23,552 bases of DNA from JBMTVN01 sp046047235 (lineage in GTDB: Bacteria; Verrucomicrobiota; Verrucomicrobiia; Limisphaerales; JAHDYP01). Under the pieces are notes generated by a model. It saw only the letters and a list, made by a program, of their open reading frames with translations, made no database searches and was not told where the DNA came from. Of this stretch, positions 6,784 through 14,685 are shown piece by piece. Numbering within the stretch: the first letter of the stretch is position 1; each line of letters begins with the position of its first letter. The stretch lies in the NCBI GenBank assembly GCA_046047235.1, contig JBJOII010000071.1:1-23552 (forward strand), in the 5' to 3' direction. A program made the position numbers and the translations under genes.

Positions 6784-8072
6784 CCCCACGCCAAATCGTC
6801 TTCACCGGCACCGGAGCCATCTGCGGCGCCGGCCATACCCCCAAGGAAATCTGGCAAACCCTCCTCTCCGGCCAGTCCGCCATCGGACCCCTCACCCGCT
6901 GGGACCCCACCACCTGGTCCGTCAAACAAGCCGCAGAAATCACCGGCATCACCCCACGCCAGCTCGTCGAAGATCGCCGCCTCCATAAAATGCTCTCGCG
7001 CTCCGACCTCTACGGCCTCTACGCCGCTACCTCCGCCCTCCAACAATCCAACCTCACCACCCACCGCGATACGCTCAGCCCCGAAGCCGCCACGCTCTTC
7101 AATGACCGTAGCGGTGTCTTCGCCGGCTCCGGCGGCGCCGCCTACTCCCATAATTACGACTTCCTCCCCGCCATCGCCGAAGCCCAAGGCTCCCTCCATA
7201 AGTTCGGCACAGAACACAGCACGCTCGTCGACCCCCTCTGGCTCCTCCGCCACCTCCCCAATAACGTCGTCTGCCACGTAGGGATCCGCTCTGGCTTCAA
7301 AGGCACCAACGCCTGCATCACCAACCAGTGCGCCGGTGGCCTCCTCGCCGTCATCGAAGCCGCCGAAGCCATCCTCAATCACGAAGCCGACCGCGCCACC
7401 ACCACCGGCCACGACTCACCCCTCGACGCCGAAACGTTCCTCCATTACCAAAACCTCGGCCTCCTCAGCCCAGATACGCTCCGCCCCTTCGATACCCAAC
7501 GCTCCGGCACCATCTTCGGCGAAGGCGCCGCCTCCCTCGTCCTCGAAACCAAAACCGACGCCCAACAACGCAACACCCCCATCCTCGGTGAATACCTCGG
7601 ATCCGGCTGCACCACCGAAGCCACCGGCGTCGTCGAAATCCGTCCCGACGGCGATGGCCCCGCCCGCGCCATCCAACTCGCCCTCGAAAACGCCAATCTC
7701 TCTCCCGACGATATCGGCTTCATCGTCACCCACGGCAATGGCACCCGCACCTCCGATGCCTCCGAAGCCGCTGCCATCCAATCCATCTGGCCCCATAACC
7801 CTCCCCCCATCACCGCCTTCAAATGGGCCTTCGGCCACCTCATCGCCGCCGCCGGAACCATGGACCTCGTCCTCACTCTCCTCGCCCTCCAACACAACAC
7901 CGTCCCCGCCATCACCCCCACACGCGAAATCGACCCCGCCTTCAACCACCTCCCCTTCACCACCCAAACCACCCAGCCCCGCTCCAATACCGCCATCGTC
8001 CTCTGCCGCGGCTTCGGCGGGATGAACGTCGCCGTAGCCGTCCGCGCCGGCACACCCGCCGACGCCCAATGA
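6780..8072 (+). CDS. Beta-ketoacyl synthase-like protein, second divergent copy
   Basis: A 430-residue member of the condensing-enzyme family, clearly diverged from its upstream neighbour. The catalytic positions are still present: Cys184 in an altered context (ITNQCAGG instead of TACASG), His318 in THGNGTRTS, Lys348, and His353 in FGHLIAAAG. Because the cysteine remains, it does not look like a classic chain-length factor, where Cys is replaced. It may act as a second ketosynthase of different specificity (for example initiation) or as half of a heterodimer with the first copy. It starts in the ATGA overlap with the upstream gene and ends in another ATGA overlap. Confidence 0.85.
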   Translation: MTPRQIVFTGTGAICGAGHTPKEIWQTLLSGQSAIGPLTRWDPTTWSVKQAAEITGITPRQLVEDRRLHKMLSRSDLYGLYAATSALQQSNLTTHRDTLSPEAATLFNDRSGVFAGSGGAAYSHNYDFLPAIAEAQGSLHKFGTEHSTLVDPLWLLRHLPNNVVCHVGIRSGFKGTNACITNQCAGGLLAVIEAAEAILNHEADRATTTGHDSPLDAETFLHYQNLGLLSPDTLRPFDTQRSGTIFGEGAASLVLETKTDAQQRNTPILGEYLGSGCTTEATGVVEIRPDGDGPARAIQLALENANLSPDDIGFIVTHGNGTRTSDASEAAAIQSIWPHNPPPITAFKWAFGHLIAAAGTMDLVLTLLALQHNTVPAITPTREIDPAFNHLPFTTQTTQPRSNTAIVLCRGFGGMNVAVAVRAGTPADAQ

Positions 8073-9310
8073 TCCCCGCCAACAACTACCCCACCCAAAC
8101 CATCGATACGGTCCAGGTCGACCGCATGGAACGCCTCCTCCATGCCGCCGACCCCCAACACCTCACCGACTTCTTCAGCCCCCAGGAACTCGCCGACGCC
8201 GGACATGGCCCCGGCCGCGCCGCCTCCCTCGCCGCACGCTTCGCCGCCAAGGAAGCCTGCCTCAAACTCTTCCCCCGCGAAACCTCCCTCGGCCGTATCG
8301 ACCTCTACGACTTCGCCATCCACCGCGGCCCCGTCGGCGCCCCCGCCGTCCACCCCAGCCCCGTCGCCCGCGCGGTCATGGACCAACACCGGGTCCGGGA
8401 AATCCACGTCTCCCTCACCCACTCCCGCGAGTCCGCCACCGCCACCGTCCAAGCCCAACCCAACCCCATCCACGTCCCCTGGTACGGCAAAGCCCTCTAC
8501 AAAATCTTCCCCTACCGACGTCAAGTCGTCCTCGGCAACCTCCGCCGCGCCTTCGGCCAAACTCTCCCCGAATCCGAAATCGTCCGCATCGCCCAAGCCT
8601 ACTCCGGCCACTTCCTCAAATTCCTCTACGAATTCTTCCGCCTACCCTTCATGTCCAAGGCCAAACGCCAGGCCTGGATCCGTATCGAGAATATCGAGTC
8701 CCCCGTCAACGCCCACAACCAGGGCAAAGGCATCATCCTCCTCACCGGCCACTACGGTAATTTCGAAGTCGCTACGGTCGCCGGTATCGGCCAGTTCCCC
8801 CAATACAAAGGCGTCTTCTACTTCGTCCGACGCCCCCTCAAACCCGAACTCCTCAATAAATTCGTCAAATGGCGCTTCCGCCGCGCCGGCTTCGGCACCC
8901 TCCCCCAACGCGGCTCGCTCGACGCCATCCTCGACCTCCTCAACCAAGGCGCCATCATCGTCTACCCCTTCGACCAACACGCCGTCGCCAAAGACGGCGT
9001 CACTGTCGACTTCTTCGGCCACCCCGCCGGCACCCACAAAAGTGTCGCCCTCCTCGCCCTCTCCACCGGCGCCCCGGTCATCCCGGCCTCCAGCTGGCGC
9101 GAACCCGATGGCTCACACGTCCTCCGCTTCGAAGACCCCATCCCCACCATCCAACACGAAAACGTCAGCGAAGCCATCCGCCTCAATACCCAAGCCTATA
9201 ACGACGTGCTCGAACGCCTCGTCCTCCGCCACCCGGAACAGTGGATCTGGATGCACAAACGCTGGAAACCCCAGCCCAAACGCAAACGCCGCAAACGCCA
9301 GGGCAGTTGA
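8069..9310 (+). CDS. Fusion: AcpS-like phosphopantetheinyl transferase + LpxL/HtrB-like acyltransferase
   Basis: A 413-residue two-domain protein. Residues 1-130 look like holo-ACP synthase: TIDTVQVDRMERLL (metal-ligand-type Asp13), ARFAAKEACLKLF (Glu62) and EIHVSLTHSRESATATV. Residues about 137-405 look like the lipid A late acyltransferase family: YRRQVVLGNLRRAF, then LLTGHYGNFE carrying the catalytic-type H-X4-E (His228, Glu233), VRRPLKPELLNKF, PFDQHA, and the closing WIWMHKRWK. The N-terminal membrane helix usual in LpxL is absent; the carrier-priming domain takes its place. The tail is very basic. It would arm the operon's ACP and transfer the finished chain to a lipid acceptor at the inner membrane face. 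One frame spans both domains without a stop. The start overlaps the previous stop (ATGA). Confidence 0.85.
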   Translation: MIPANNYPTQTIDTVQVDRMERLLHAADPQHLTDFFSPQELADAGHGPGRAASLAARFAAKEACLKLFPRETSLGRIDLYDFAIHRGPVGAPAVHPSPVARAVMDQHRVREIHVSLTHSRESATATVQAQPNPIHVPWYGKALYKIFPYRRQVVLGNLRRAFGQTLPESEIVRIAQAYSGHFLKFLYEFFRLPFMSKAKRQAWIRIENIESPVNAHNQGKGIILLTGHYGNFEVATVAGIGQFPQYKGVFYFVRRPLKPELLNKFVKWRFRRAGFGTLPQRGSLDAILDLLNQGAIIVYPFDQHAVAKDGVTVDFFGHPAGTHKSVALLALSTGAPVIPASSWREPDGSHVLRFEDPIPTIQHENVSEAIRLNTQAYNDVLERLVLRHPEQWIWMHKRWKPQPKRKRRKRQGS

Positions 9311-9577
9311 AGAATTAGTGCAGCCGGAAGGGCAAGTCGCCCTCCCCCTCAAAACCTTCCCACCTCTCTCGCTCCAGCAGGGTCAACCTGCCTCTCCGCC
9401 GTAGCTCGCAGAGCACAGGATGGCGCGCCTACCGCCAAATCATTACGCCTACCTCGCTCCGGTAAGGACCCGCTGCGTCGGGTCCGCCAAATCATCGCAC
9501 CCATCTCGCAACGCCGTTCCGTCGCCACCGGCGGAACCAGAATCAACGAAAGGTCGTGAGCCCCACAGTCAGTGACC
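9311..9577. other. Spacer between convergent genes, with structured repeats
   Basis: It holds no gene. It contains GTAGCTCGCAGAGC near 9402, two 52-bp repeat units (9437-9540) and a short weak stem AGGGC/GCCCT at 9329-9343, just past the acyl operon's stop. No T-tract follows that stem, so a terminator for the operon is not established. Confidence 0.5.
9437..9540. repeat. 52-bp repeat units with internal hairpins
   Basis: Two adjacent 52-bp units start at 9437 and 9489, each beginning AAATCAT. Unit 1 has a stem GGACCCG (9466-9472) / CGGGTCC (9479-9485). Unit 2 has GTTCCG (9516-9521) / CGGAAC (9532-9537). Units of the same length and opening word occur at 11657 and 11709, where the stem arms read GGGCACA / TGTGCCC at the same offsets as unit 1. 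Confidence 0.7.
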
Positions 9578-11485
9578 TCAGTCGCTGCCACCCACGGCCG
9601 CACTCAACGCCGCAGCATCCCCCCGCCGCAACTGAAACGGCACACTCCGCACAATCCCCCCCACCAAAGAAGAAAACCGATACTCCTGCCCCATCACCCG
9701 CGCGGTAATTTTGTCCACCGCACACGCATCATAATGCTCCAGCCCCCGTCCCAACGCATACGTCAGCATCTTCTCCGTCAAACACCGCACAAACAACTCC
9801 TGCTGCTGACTCGATAAAACCTTCACCAAACCCTCAGCCCCCTCAAACTCCTGGCCACTCACCAATACACCGGAAGCATCAATCTCACCCTCACCATCCT
9901 GATCCCGCCAGGCCCCCACCCCGTCAAAATGCTCCAACCCAAACCCGATCGGATCCATCCGCTCATGACACGATATGCAGTTCGGATTCTGCCGATGCTG
10001 CTCCATCCGCTCCCGTAAACTCCCCTTCAACTCACCCTGCGCCTCCAATTCCGGCACGTTCGGCGGCGGCGGCGGCGGCGGCGTCCCCAGTAAATTGTCC
10101 AAAACCCACTTCCCTCGCTTCACCGGCGATGTCCGCGTCGGATTCGACGTCAACGTCAACACACTCCCATGCGTCAATACCCCCGCACGACCCGTCCCCG
10201 CCAAATCCACCCGCTGAAACGTCTCCCCCTCCACACCCTGTATCCCATAATGCTGTGCCAACCTCCCGTTCACATACGTGTAATCCCCCGCCAGAAAATC
10301 CAAAACCGACCCGTCCTCACTCACAATCCGCTCAAAAAACATCTCCGTCTCACGCCGCATCGCCACCCTCAACTCCTCGTCAAATGACGGAAACCGACGC
10401 TTGTCAGGCCTGACAATGTCCAGGTTGCGCAACTGCAACCACTGCCCCCCAAAATTCGCCACCAATGCACCCGCCTTCGGATCCCGCAACATCCGCTCCA
10501 CCTCCCCCTCCAAATTCGCCCGCAACTGCCCGTTGTCCGCCAAATCAAACAACCGCTCGTCCGGCATGCTGCTCCACAAAAAATACGACAAACGCGAAGC
10601 CAACGCATACTCGTCCAATGGCCGCACAAACTCCGGATTGTCCGGATCCCGCTGCAACTCCCCGCGAAACAGAAAATGCGGCGAAACTAAGGCCCCCTGC
10701 ATGCCTAACCTCACACCCCCCTCAAAATCCTCTCCCTCCCCGCGCGCCAACTCATACAACCCCACCAACCGATCCAACTCTCCCCGCTCCACCGGACGCC
10801 GATAAGCCCGCGTCGCAAACCGACGCAACAACCCCCGCGCCTCCACTAACCCGGGATCCTTCGGCAACTGCTCCACAAAAAACCGACGATACAACGGATT
10901 CTCCGCCACAAAAGCCGCTTCCAACACCTTGTCCGCCGCATCCATATAACGCTCAAACAAAACCGGCGGCATCGACAACACATCCCCGATATTATCAAAG
11001 CCATACCCCGCATCGTCCGCTGGAAAATCATCCGCCGGACGCACCTCCACCCCCAATAAATCCCGCACAGTGTTGTTATACTCCTCCCGGTTCAACCGCC
11101 TCAGCGTTACCCGACCCGGATCCGGATGCTCACAGTCCACCGGAAACAAATTCGCCCGTATCCAATCCACCACCAACTCCCGCTGCCCCATCGTCGGTTG
11201 CGGCTTGTTCGAAGGCGGCATCTCCCCATTCTCCAACACCCGCAAAACCCCCTCAAAAATATCCTCCGCCCCGCTCACCCCCTCCACCTGCGCGTATGGA
11301 CGTAAATCCAAACCACCCCGCTCCCGCTCCCCATGACACCCCAAACAAAACTCCTCCAGCACCGGATACACCTGCCCCTCATAACTCACCTTGTCCGGCC
11401 CCTCCGCCACACACAACCACCCCGCCATGCACCATACCACCCCCAACAAAACACCCACCTTCCAATGTCGGTTTATGCCTGCCAT
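9578..11485 (-). CDS. DUF1592/PSCyt1-family c-type cytochrome-containing protein
   Basis: A 635-residue exported protein of the large Planctomycete/Verrucomicrobium family. A hydrophobic signal segment (about 8-27) is followed by a heme c site CLGCH (47-51). Then come DUF1587 (LNREEYNNTVRDLLG), DUF1595 (FATRAYRRPVERGELDRLV), DUF1592 (LASRLSYFLWSSMPDERLF), DUF1588 (GSVLTLTSNPTRTSPVKRG, seven prolines, and a second CISCH heme-type motif) and DUF1585 at the end. The presumed role is periplasmic electron transfer linked to an unknown oxidation; the substrate is not known. I chose ATG at 11485; a GTG at 11500 in the same frame is possible. Family members often sit beside a DUF1552 gene, but none is next to this one. 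Confidence 0.87.
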   Translation of the reverse strand: MAGINRHWKVGVLLGVVWCMAGWLCVAEGPDKVSYEGQVYPVLEEFCLGCHGERERGGLDLRPYAQVEGVSGAEDIFEGVLRVLENGEMPPSNKPQPTMGQRELVVDWIRANLFPVDCEHPDPGRVTLRRLNREEYNNTVRDLLGVEVRPADDFPADDAGYGFDNIGDVLSMPPVLFERYMDAADKVLEAAFVAENPLYRRFFVEQLPKDPGLVEARGLLRRFATRAYRRPVERGELDRLVGLYELARGEGEDFEGGVRLGMQGALVSPHFLFRGELQRDPDNPEFVRPLDEYALASRLSYFLWSSMPDERLFDLADNGQLRANLEGEVERMLRDPKAGALVANFGGQWLQLRNLDIVRPDKRRFPSFDEELRVAMRRETEMFFERIVSEDGSVLDFLAGDYTYVNGRLAQHYGIQGVEGETFQRVDLAGTGRAGVLTHGSVLTLTSNPTRTSPVKRGKWVLDNLLGTPPPPPPPNVPELEAQGELKGSLRERMEQHRQNPNCISCHERMDPIGFGLEHFDGVGAWRDQDGEGEIDASGVLVSGQEFEGAEGLVKVLSSQQQELFVRCLTEKMLTYALGRGLEHYDACAVDKITARVMGQEYRFSSLVGGIVRSVPFQLRRGDAAALSAAVGGSD

Positions 11486-11899
11486 GAAATAAGGACACAC
11501 CCTACAGCCCTACCCCACCCCACGCAACCAGAACACACACCCATCCAGCGCGCCTGCGTCGCGCCCAATGTTTCACTGTTTCAGAACAGCCCCCCGCCAA
11601 GAACCGGCGAAATCGGGATCGCTATCAAAATCGAACGCGCCAGTAGCGGGTCCAACAAATCATTGCACCCACCTCGCTAAGGTAGGGGCACAGTCCTGTG
11701 TGCCCGCCAAGTCATTGCTCCCATCTCCCTAAGGTAGGGGCACAGTCCTCTGTGCCCGCCAAGTCATTGCACCCACCTCCCGCGCCTCACCAGAGGCGCC
11801 TATCTGTACCGAATTACCGAGCTACCGACGGGGACAGACCCGCCCGGGGGGCCGGAACCAGAATTTCGCGCCAGCGAAATGGCCCCCGGGGCGCCTCCC
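11486..11899. other. Repeat-rich intergenic spacer
   Basis: No gene seen. It contains an ATCG-rich hexamer stretch (about 11609-11642), a tandem 52-bp repeat (11657-11780), and a hairpin ATTTCGC-GCCA-GCGAAAT (11863-11880). That hairpin is flanked by near-complementary GC arms (CCCGGGGGG... and ...CCCCCGGGG), so a longer cruciform is possible. The word GGAACCAGAAT here also occurs near 9533. Confidence 0.55.
11657..11780. repeat. Tandem 52-bp repeat with covarying hairpin
   Basis: Units at 11657-11708 and 11709-11760, plus a partial third (11761-11780). Each full unit has GGGCACA at offset 29-35 and TGTGCCC at offset 42-48. The second unit extends the stem to 8 bp (GGGCACAG / CTGTGCCC). The geometry matches the unit at 9437, which has different arm sequences. 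Confidence 0.8.
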
Positions 11900-11930
11900 A
11901 AAAAGAAAGGGAGCCCGCTCGGGCTCCCTT
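11900..11930 (-). terminator. Rho-independent terminator of the pgk-tpiA-secG operon
   Basis: A 10-bp perfect stem AAGGGAGCCC (11907-11916) / GGGCTCCCTT (11921-11930) with a 4-nt loop. On the minus strand it is followed by a T-rich run (complement of 11900-11908, TTTCTTTTT). It lies 26 nt past the secG stop. Confidence 0.88.
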
Positions 11931-11955
11931 GCAAAAACTGGATTGGCCGGTCGCT

Positions 11956-12426
11956 TTACTCGGCAGCAGGCGCAGTCTCACTTCCCCCGGCCGGCACAGT
12001 CTCAACCGGAGCCGCAGCCGCGTTCGTGTCCGTCAGCAATAACGTGGAACTCGCCGGAGCCGGAGCCGGCACAGGCGCCGCCACCGTGTTGCTGCCCGGA
12101 ACCGCCGGAGCCGTAATCGCCGGACCACCCGCGTTCGCCAGCCGCTCAATCTCCGTCTCCAACTGCGACCCCTGCTTGCGGGCCACCGTTGAATTCGCCA
12201 TCGCCAAGACCAATGACAAACCCATGAACAAACCCGCCGAATACTTGGTCGCACGCGTCAACACACTCCCCGACCCCGCACCAAACAGGGTCTCGGTCGC
12301 CGCACCACCAAACGCCATCCCAATGCCAGCCTCCTTCTTCGGCAACTGCACCAGAACCAGCAGGATCAAAAACAAACTGTTCAGCACCAAAACAACCGTC
12401 AGGGCGCCAAGAATAAACGTCACCAT
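11956..12426 (-). CDS. secG: Protein-export translocase subunit SecG
   Basis: Small membrane subunit that assists the SecYE channel. Of its 156 residues, the N-terminal ~75 are the SecG domain: helix 1 (about 5-27), the conserved loop (KKEAGIGMAFGGAATETLFG, then TRATKYSAG) and helix 2 (about 66-80). The rest is an Ala/Pro/Thr-rich tail, making it about twice the length of the shortest bacterial SecG proteins. The start lies nine bases after the tpiA stop, with AAGG ahead of it. Position after pgk-tpiA is a well-known conserved gene order. Confidence 0.93.
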   Translation of the reverse strand: MVTFILGALTVVLVLNSLFLILLVLVQLPKKEAGIGMAFGGAATETLFGAGSGSVLTRATKYSAGLFMGLSLVLAMANSTVARKQGSQLETEIERLANAGGPAITAPAVPGSNTVAAPVPAPAPASSTLLLTDTNAAAAPVETVPAGGSETAPAAE

Positions 12427-12435
12427 AGCTCTGCC

Positions 12436-13200
12436 TTAAATTGAGTTCTTAATAATCTCCGTAAAACTACGCGCTTCCAACGAAGCACCACCCACCAGCG
12501 CCCCGTCCACATCCGGCTGGCTCATCAACTCACGCGCATTCGCCGCCTTCACACTGCCACCATACTGAATGCGAACCCGCTTCGCCACCGCTTCCCCAAA
12601 CATCGAAACCAGCAGCCCGCGAATGAACGCATGCACATCCTGCGCCTGCTGCGAGGTCGCCGTCCGCCCCGTACCAATAGCCCAAACCGGCTCATACGCC
12701 AGAACCGTCTCCTCCATCTGCTCCCCAGTCAAGCCAGCCAGACTCCCGCGAACCTGACCCTCAATCACCGCCTCAGTCTGGCCCGCCTCACGCTGCTCCA
12801 GCGTCTCACCCACACACACAATCGGCTTCAACGTCGCCGCATGCGCAGCACGCGCCTTCCGCGAAATCAACTCATCCGACTCCTGCTGATACTGACGCCG
12901 CTCGGAATGGCCCAGAATCACATACCGCACAGAAAATTCCTTCAGCATCACCGGCGCAATCTCACCCGTGTAAGCCCCCGGACCATGCTCGCTCATGTTC
13001 TGCGCCCCCAAACGAATGTTCCCATCCAAAACAATCTTCGAAACATCAGACAACGCCGTGTAAGGCGGACACACCACCACGTCCACTTCCTTCACCGCCG
13101 CCAGCTCGCGCTTCAGGTCGCTGACCAAGTCCACCGCCTCAGCGACGGTCTTGTTCATCTTCCAATTGCCCGCAATGATCAGCTTACGATCTTTTTCCAT
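12436..13200 (-). CDS. tpiA: Triosephosphate isomerase
   Basis: Interconverts dihydroxyacetone phosphate and glyceraldehyde 3-phosphate in glycolysis and gluconeogenesis. The 254-residue protein has all key residues: AGNWKMNKT with Lys14, ILGHSERR with His98, and the signature AYEPVWAIGTG with Glu170, which leads into catalytic loop 6. I chose ATG at 13200 because it has AAGGAG ten bases upstream and starts just before the first beta strand. An in-frame ATG at 13227 is upstream of that site and lies at the end of the intergenic gap. It follows pgk by 29 nt in the same transcript. Confidence 0.96.
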   Translation of the reverse strand: MEKDRKLIIAGNWKMNKTVAEAVDLVSDLKRELAAVKEVDVVVCPPYTALSDVSKIVLDGNIRLGAQNMSEHGPGAYTGEIAPVMLKEFSVRYVILGHSERRQYQQESDELISRKARAAHAATLKPIVCVGETLEQREAGQTEAVIEGQVRGSLAGLTGEQMEETVLAYEPVWAIGTGRTATSQQAQDVHAFIRGLLVSMFGEAVAKRVRIQYGGSVKAANARELMSQPDVDGALVGGASLEARSFTEIIKNSI

Positions 13201-13229
13201 GATTCCTGTCTCCTTGTAAAAATCCACCT

Positions 13230-14483
13230 CTACTTGTCACTCAACGCCGCCACCCCAGGTAGCTCAGACCCCTCCAAAAACTCCAGACTCGCACCCCCAC
13301 CCGTGCTCGCAAAGGTCACCTGTGACCCCATCCCGCTCTTGTTCAAGGCCTTCACACTGTCACCACCACCAATAATGCTCTTCGCACCTTTGGCCGTCGC
13401 ATCCACCACCGCCTTCGCCACCGCAAAGGTCCCCTCAGCAAATCGCTTGTCCTCAAACATCCCCATCGGACCATTCCACAAAATCGTCTTCGCCCCCGCA
13501 ATCACCTCGCAGTAAGCCGCCGTCGCCTTCGGACCAATGTCAAAACCCTCCTCCTCATCCGGAATCGCATCCGAACCCACTACATGCGGATTCTCAAACG
13601 CCATCACCGGACGCCCCTTCTTATCCAACTTGTCGGTAGGCACCGGTGTCGCCACCACGTTGTCTTCCGGCAATAAAAACTTCACCCCACGCTCCTTCGC
13701 CTTCGCCAAAGCCGCCTTCGCCACATCCACCCGATCCGGCTCCACCAACGACTTGCCCACGGTCCGGCCCAGCGCCAAACCAAAGGTGTAGGCCATCGCC
13801 CCACCAATAATCAGCGCATCCGCCTTCTCCAATAACCGGTCAATCACCTTGATCTTGTCCGAGACTTTCGCCCCGCCCAAAATAACTACGAACGGTTTCG
13901 CCGGACTCTCCAGCTCATCCCCCAAAAACCTCAACTCCTTCTCCATCAACAAGCCCGCCGCGCACTGCCCGCCGCGCGACCGCACAACCCGGGCAATCCC
14001 CTCGGTCGAAGCATGCGCCCGATGCGCCGCACCAAACGCGTCATTCACATACACATCCGCCAAACGTGCCAAACGCTCCGCAAACGCCGGATCGTTCTTC
14101 TCTTCCTCCGCATAAAATCGAACGTTCTCCAATAACAGGACGTCCCCATCCTTCAACGCCCCAGCCGTCCCCTCCGCCTTCTCCCCCACACAGTCATCCA
14201 CAAAAGCCACCGGACGCCCCAACAACTCCGCCAGCTTCTCCGCCACCGGACGCAACGACATCGTCGGCTCCACCTTCCCCTTCGGCCGACCCAAATGCGC
14301 CGCCAACACCAGCCGCGCACCACCCTCAATCAAAAGCCGCAACGTAGGCAAAGTCGCCTCGATACGCGTGGTGTCGTTAATCGCCATCTTCCCATCCTGC
14401 TCCGCCATCGGAACATTGTAATCCACCCTCACGAACACACGCTTACCGCGTACTTCCAAACCGTTAACCGTTAACTTTGCCAT
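13230..14483 (-). CDS. pgk: Phosphoglycerate kinase
   Basis: Transfers phosphate between 1,3-bisphosphoglycerate and ADP in glycolysis. The 417-residue protein has the N-terminal substrate motif VFVRVDYNVPM, the basic-patch motif AAHLGRPKG, the hinge and nucleotide-binding part VILGGAKVSDKI, and the C-terminal GGGDSVKAL...STGGGASLEFLEG. ATG at 14483 has GGAGAG five bases upstream; residues upstream in frame are not family-like. It heads the pgk-tpiA-secG operon. In many bacteria a gap gene comes first, but here the operon starts at pgk with its own promoter. Confidence 0.96.
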   Translation of the reverse strand: MAKLTVNGLEVRGKRVFVRVDYNVPMAEQDGKMAINDTTRIEATLPTLRLLIEGGARLVLAAHLGRPKGKVEPTMSLRPVAEKLAELLGRPVAFVDDCVGEKAEGTAGALKDGDVLLLENVRFYAEEEKNDPAFAERLARLADVYVNDAFGAAHRAHASTEGIARVVRSRGGQCAAGLLMEKELRFLGDELESPAKPFVVILGGAKVSDKIKVIDRLLEKADALIIGGAMAYTFGLALGRTVGKSLVEPDRVDVAKAALAKAKERGVKFLLPEDNVVATPVPTDKLDKKGRPVMAFENPHVVGSDAIPDEEEGFDIGPKATAAYCEVIAGAKTILWNGPMGMFEDKRFAEGTFAVAKAVVDATAKGAKSIIGGGDSVKALNKSGMGSQVTFASTGGGASLEFLEGSELPGVAALSDK

Positions 14484-14511
14484 ATCTCTCCAAATTCCAA
14501 AATGAACGGGC

Positions 14512-14539
14512 AGCATAGCCAACCCACAAATCCAGTCAA
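14512..14539 (-). promoter_or_regulatory. Sigma-70-type promoter of pgk-tpiA-secG
   Basis: On the minus strand the -35 box is TTGACT (14539-14534), the spacer 16 bp and the -10 box TATGCT (14517-14512). Transcription would start about 20 nt before the pgk ATG, leaving a short leader that holds the GGAGAG ribosome site. Confidence 0.55.
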
Positions 14540-14549
14540 AAGGATTTGT
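14526..14549. promoter_or_regulatory. Perfect inverted repeat around the -35 box (possible operator)
   Basis: ACAAATCC (14526-14533) and GGATTTGT (14542-14549) are exact inverse copies with an 8-bp spacer that contains the -35 box. A protein bound here would compete with RNA polymerase. No T-tract follows, so it is not a terminator. The binding protein is unknown. Confidence 0.5.
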
Positions 14550-14685
14550 CCTCCTGGCCATCGCCCCAAATTACCCCTCACCCCACAGACCCCGAGCCGG
14601 TGTTTCGGTGTTTCAGATCACCAGCCAACCAGCCCAACCCCGCCTGTCACCACCAGAACCCAAACAGCAAAACCCACCACCCTCA

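Noticed and set aside
6780..8072. Chain-length factor (inactive ketosynthase)
   Set aside because: The nucleophilic Cys184, both His and the Lys are retained.
2662..9310. Aryl polyene pigment cluster
   Set aside because: The ketosynthase pair, ACP, dehydratase and acyltransferase fit partly, but an enoyl reductase is present and the ammonia lyase, methyltransferase, glycosyltransferase and exporter genes are absent.
9329..9343. Terminator of the acyl operon
   Set aside because: A 5-bp stem with no following T-tract.
11657..11780. CRISPR array
   Set aside because: Units are directly adjacent 52-mers with internal hairpins and no unique spacers; no cas genes are in the window.
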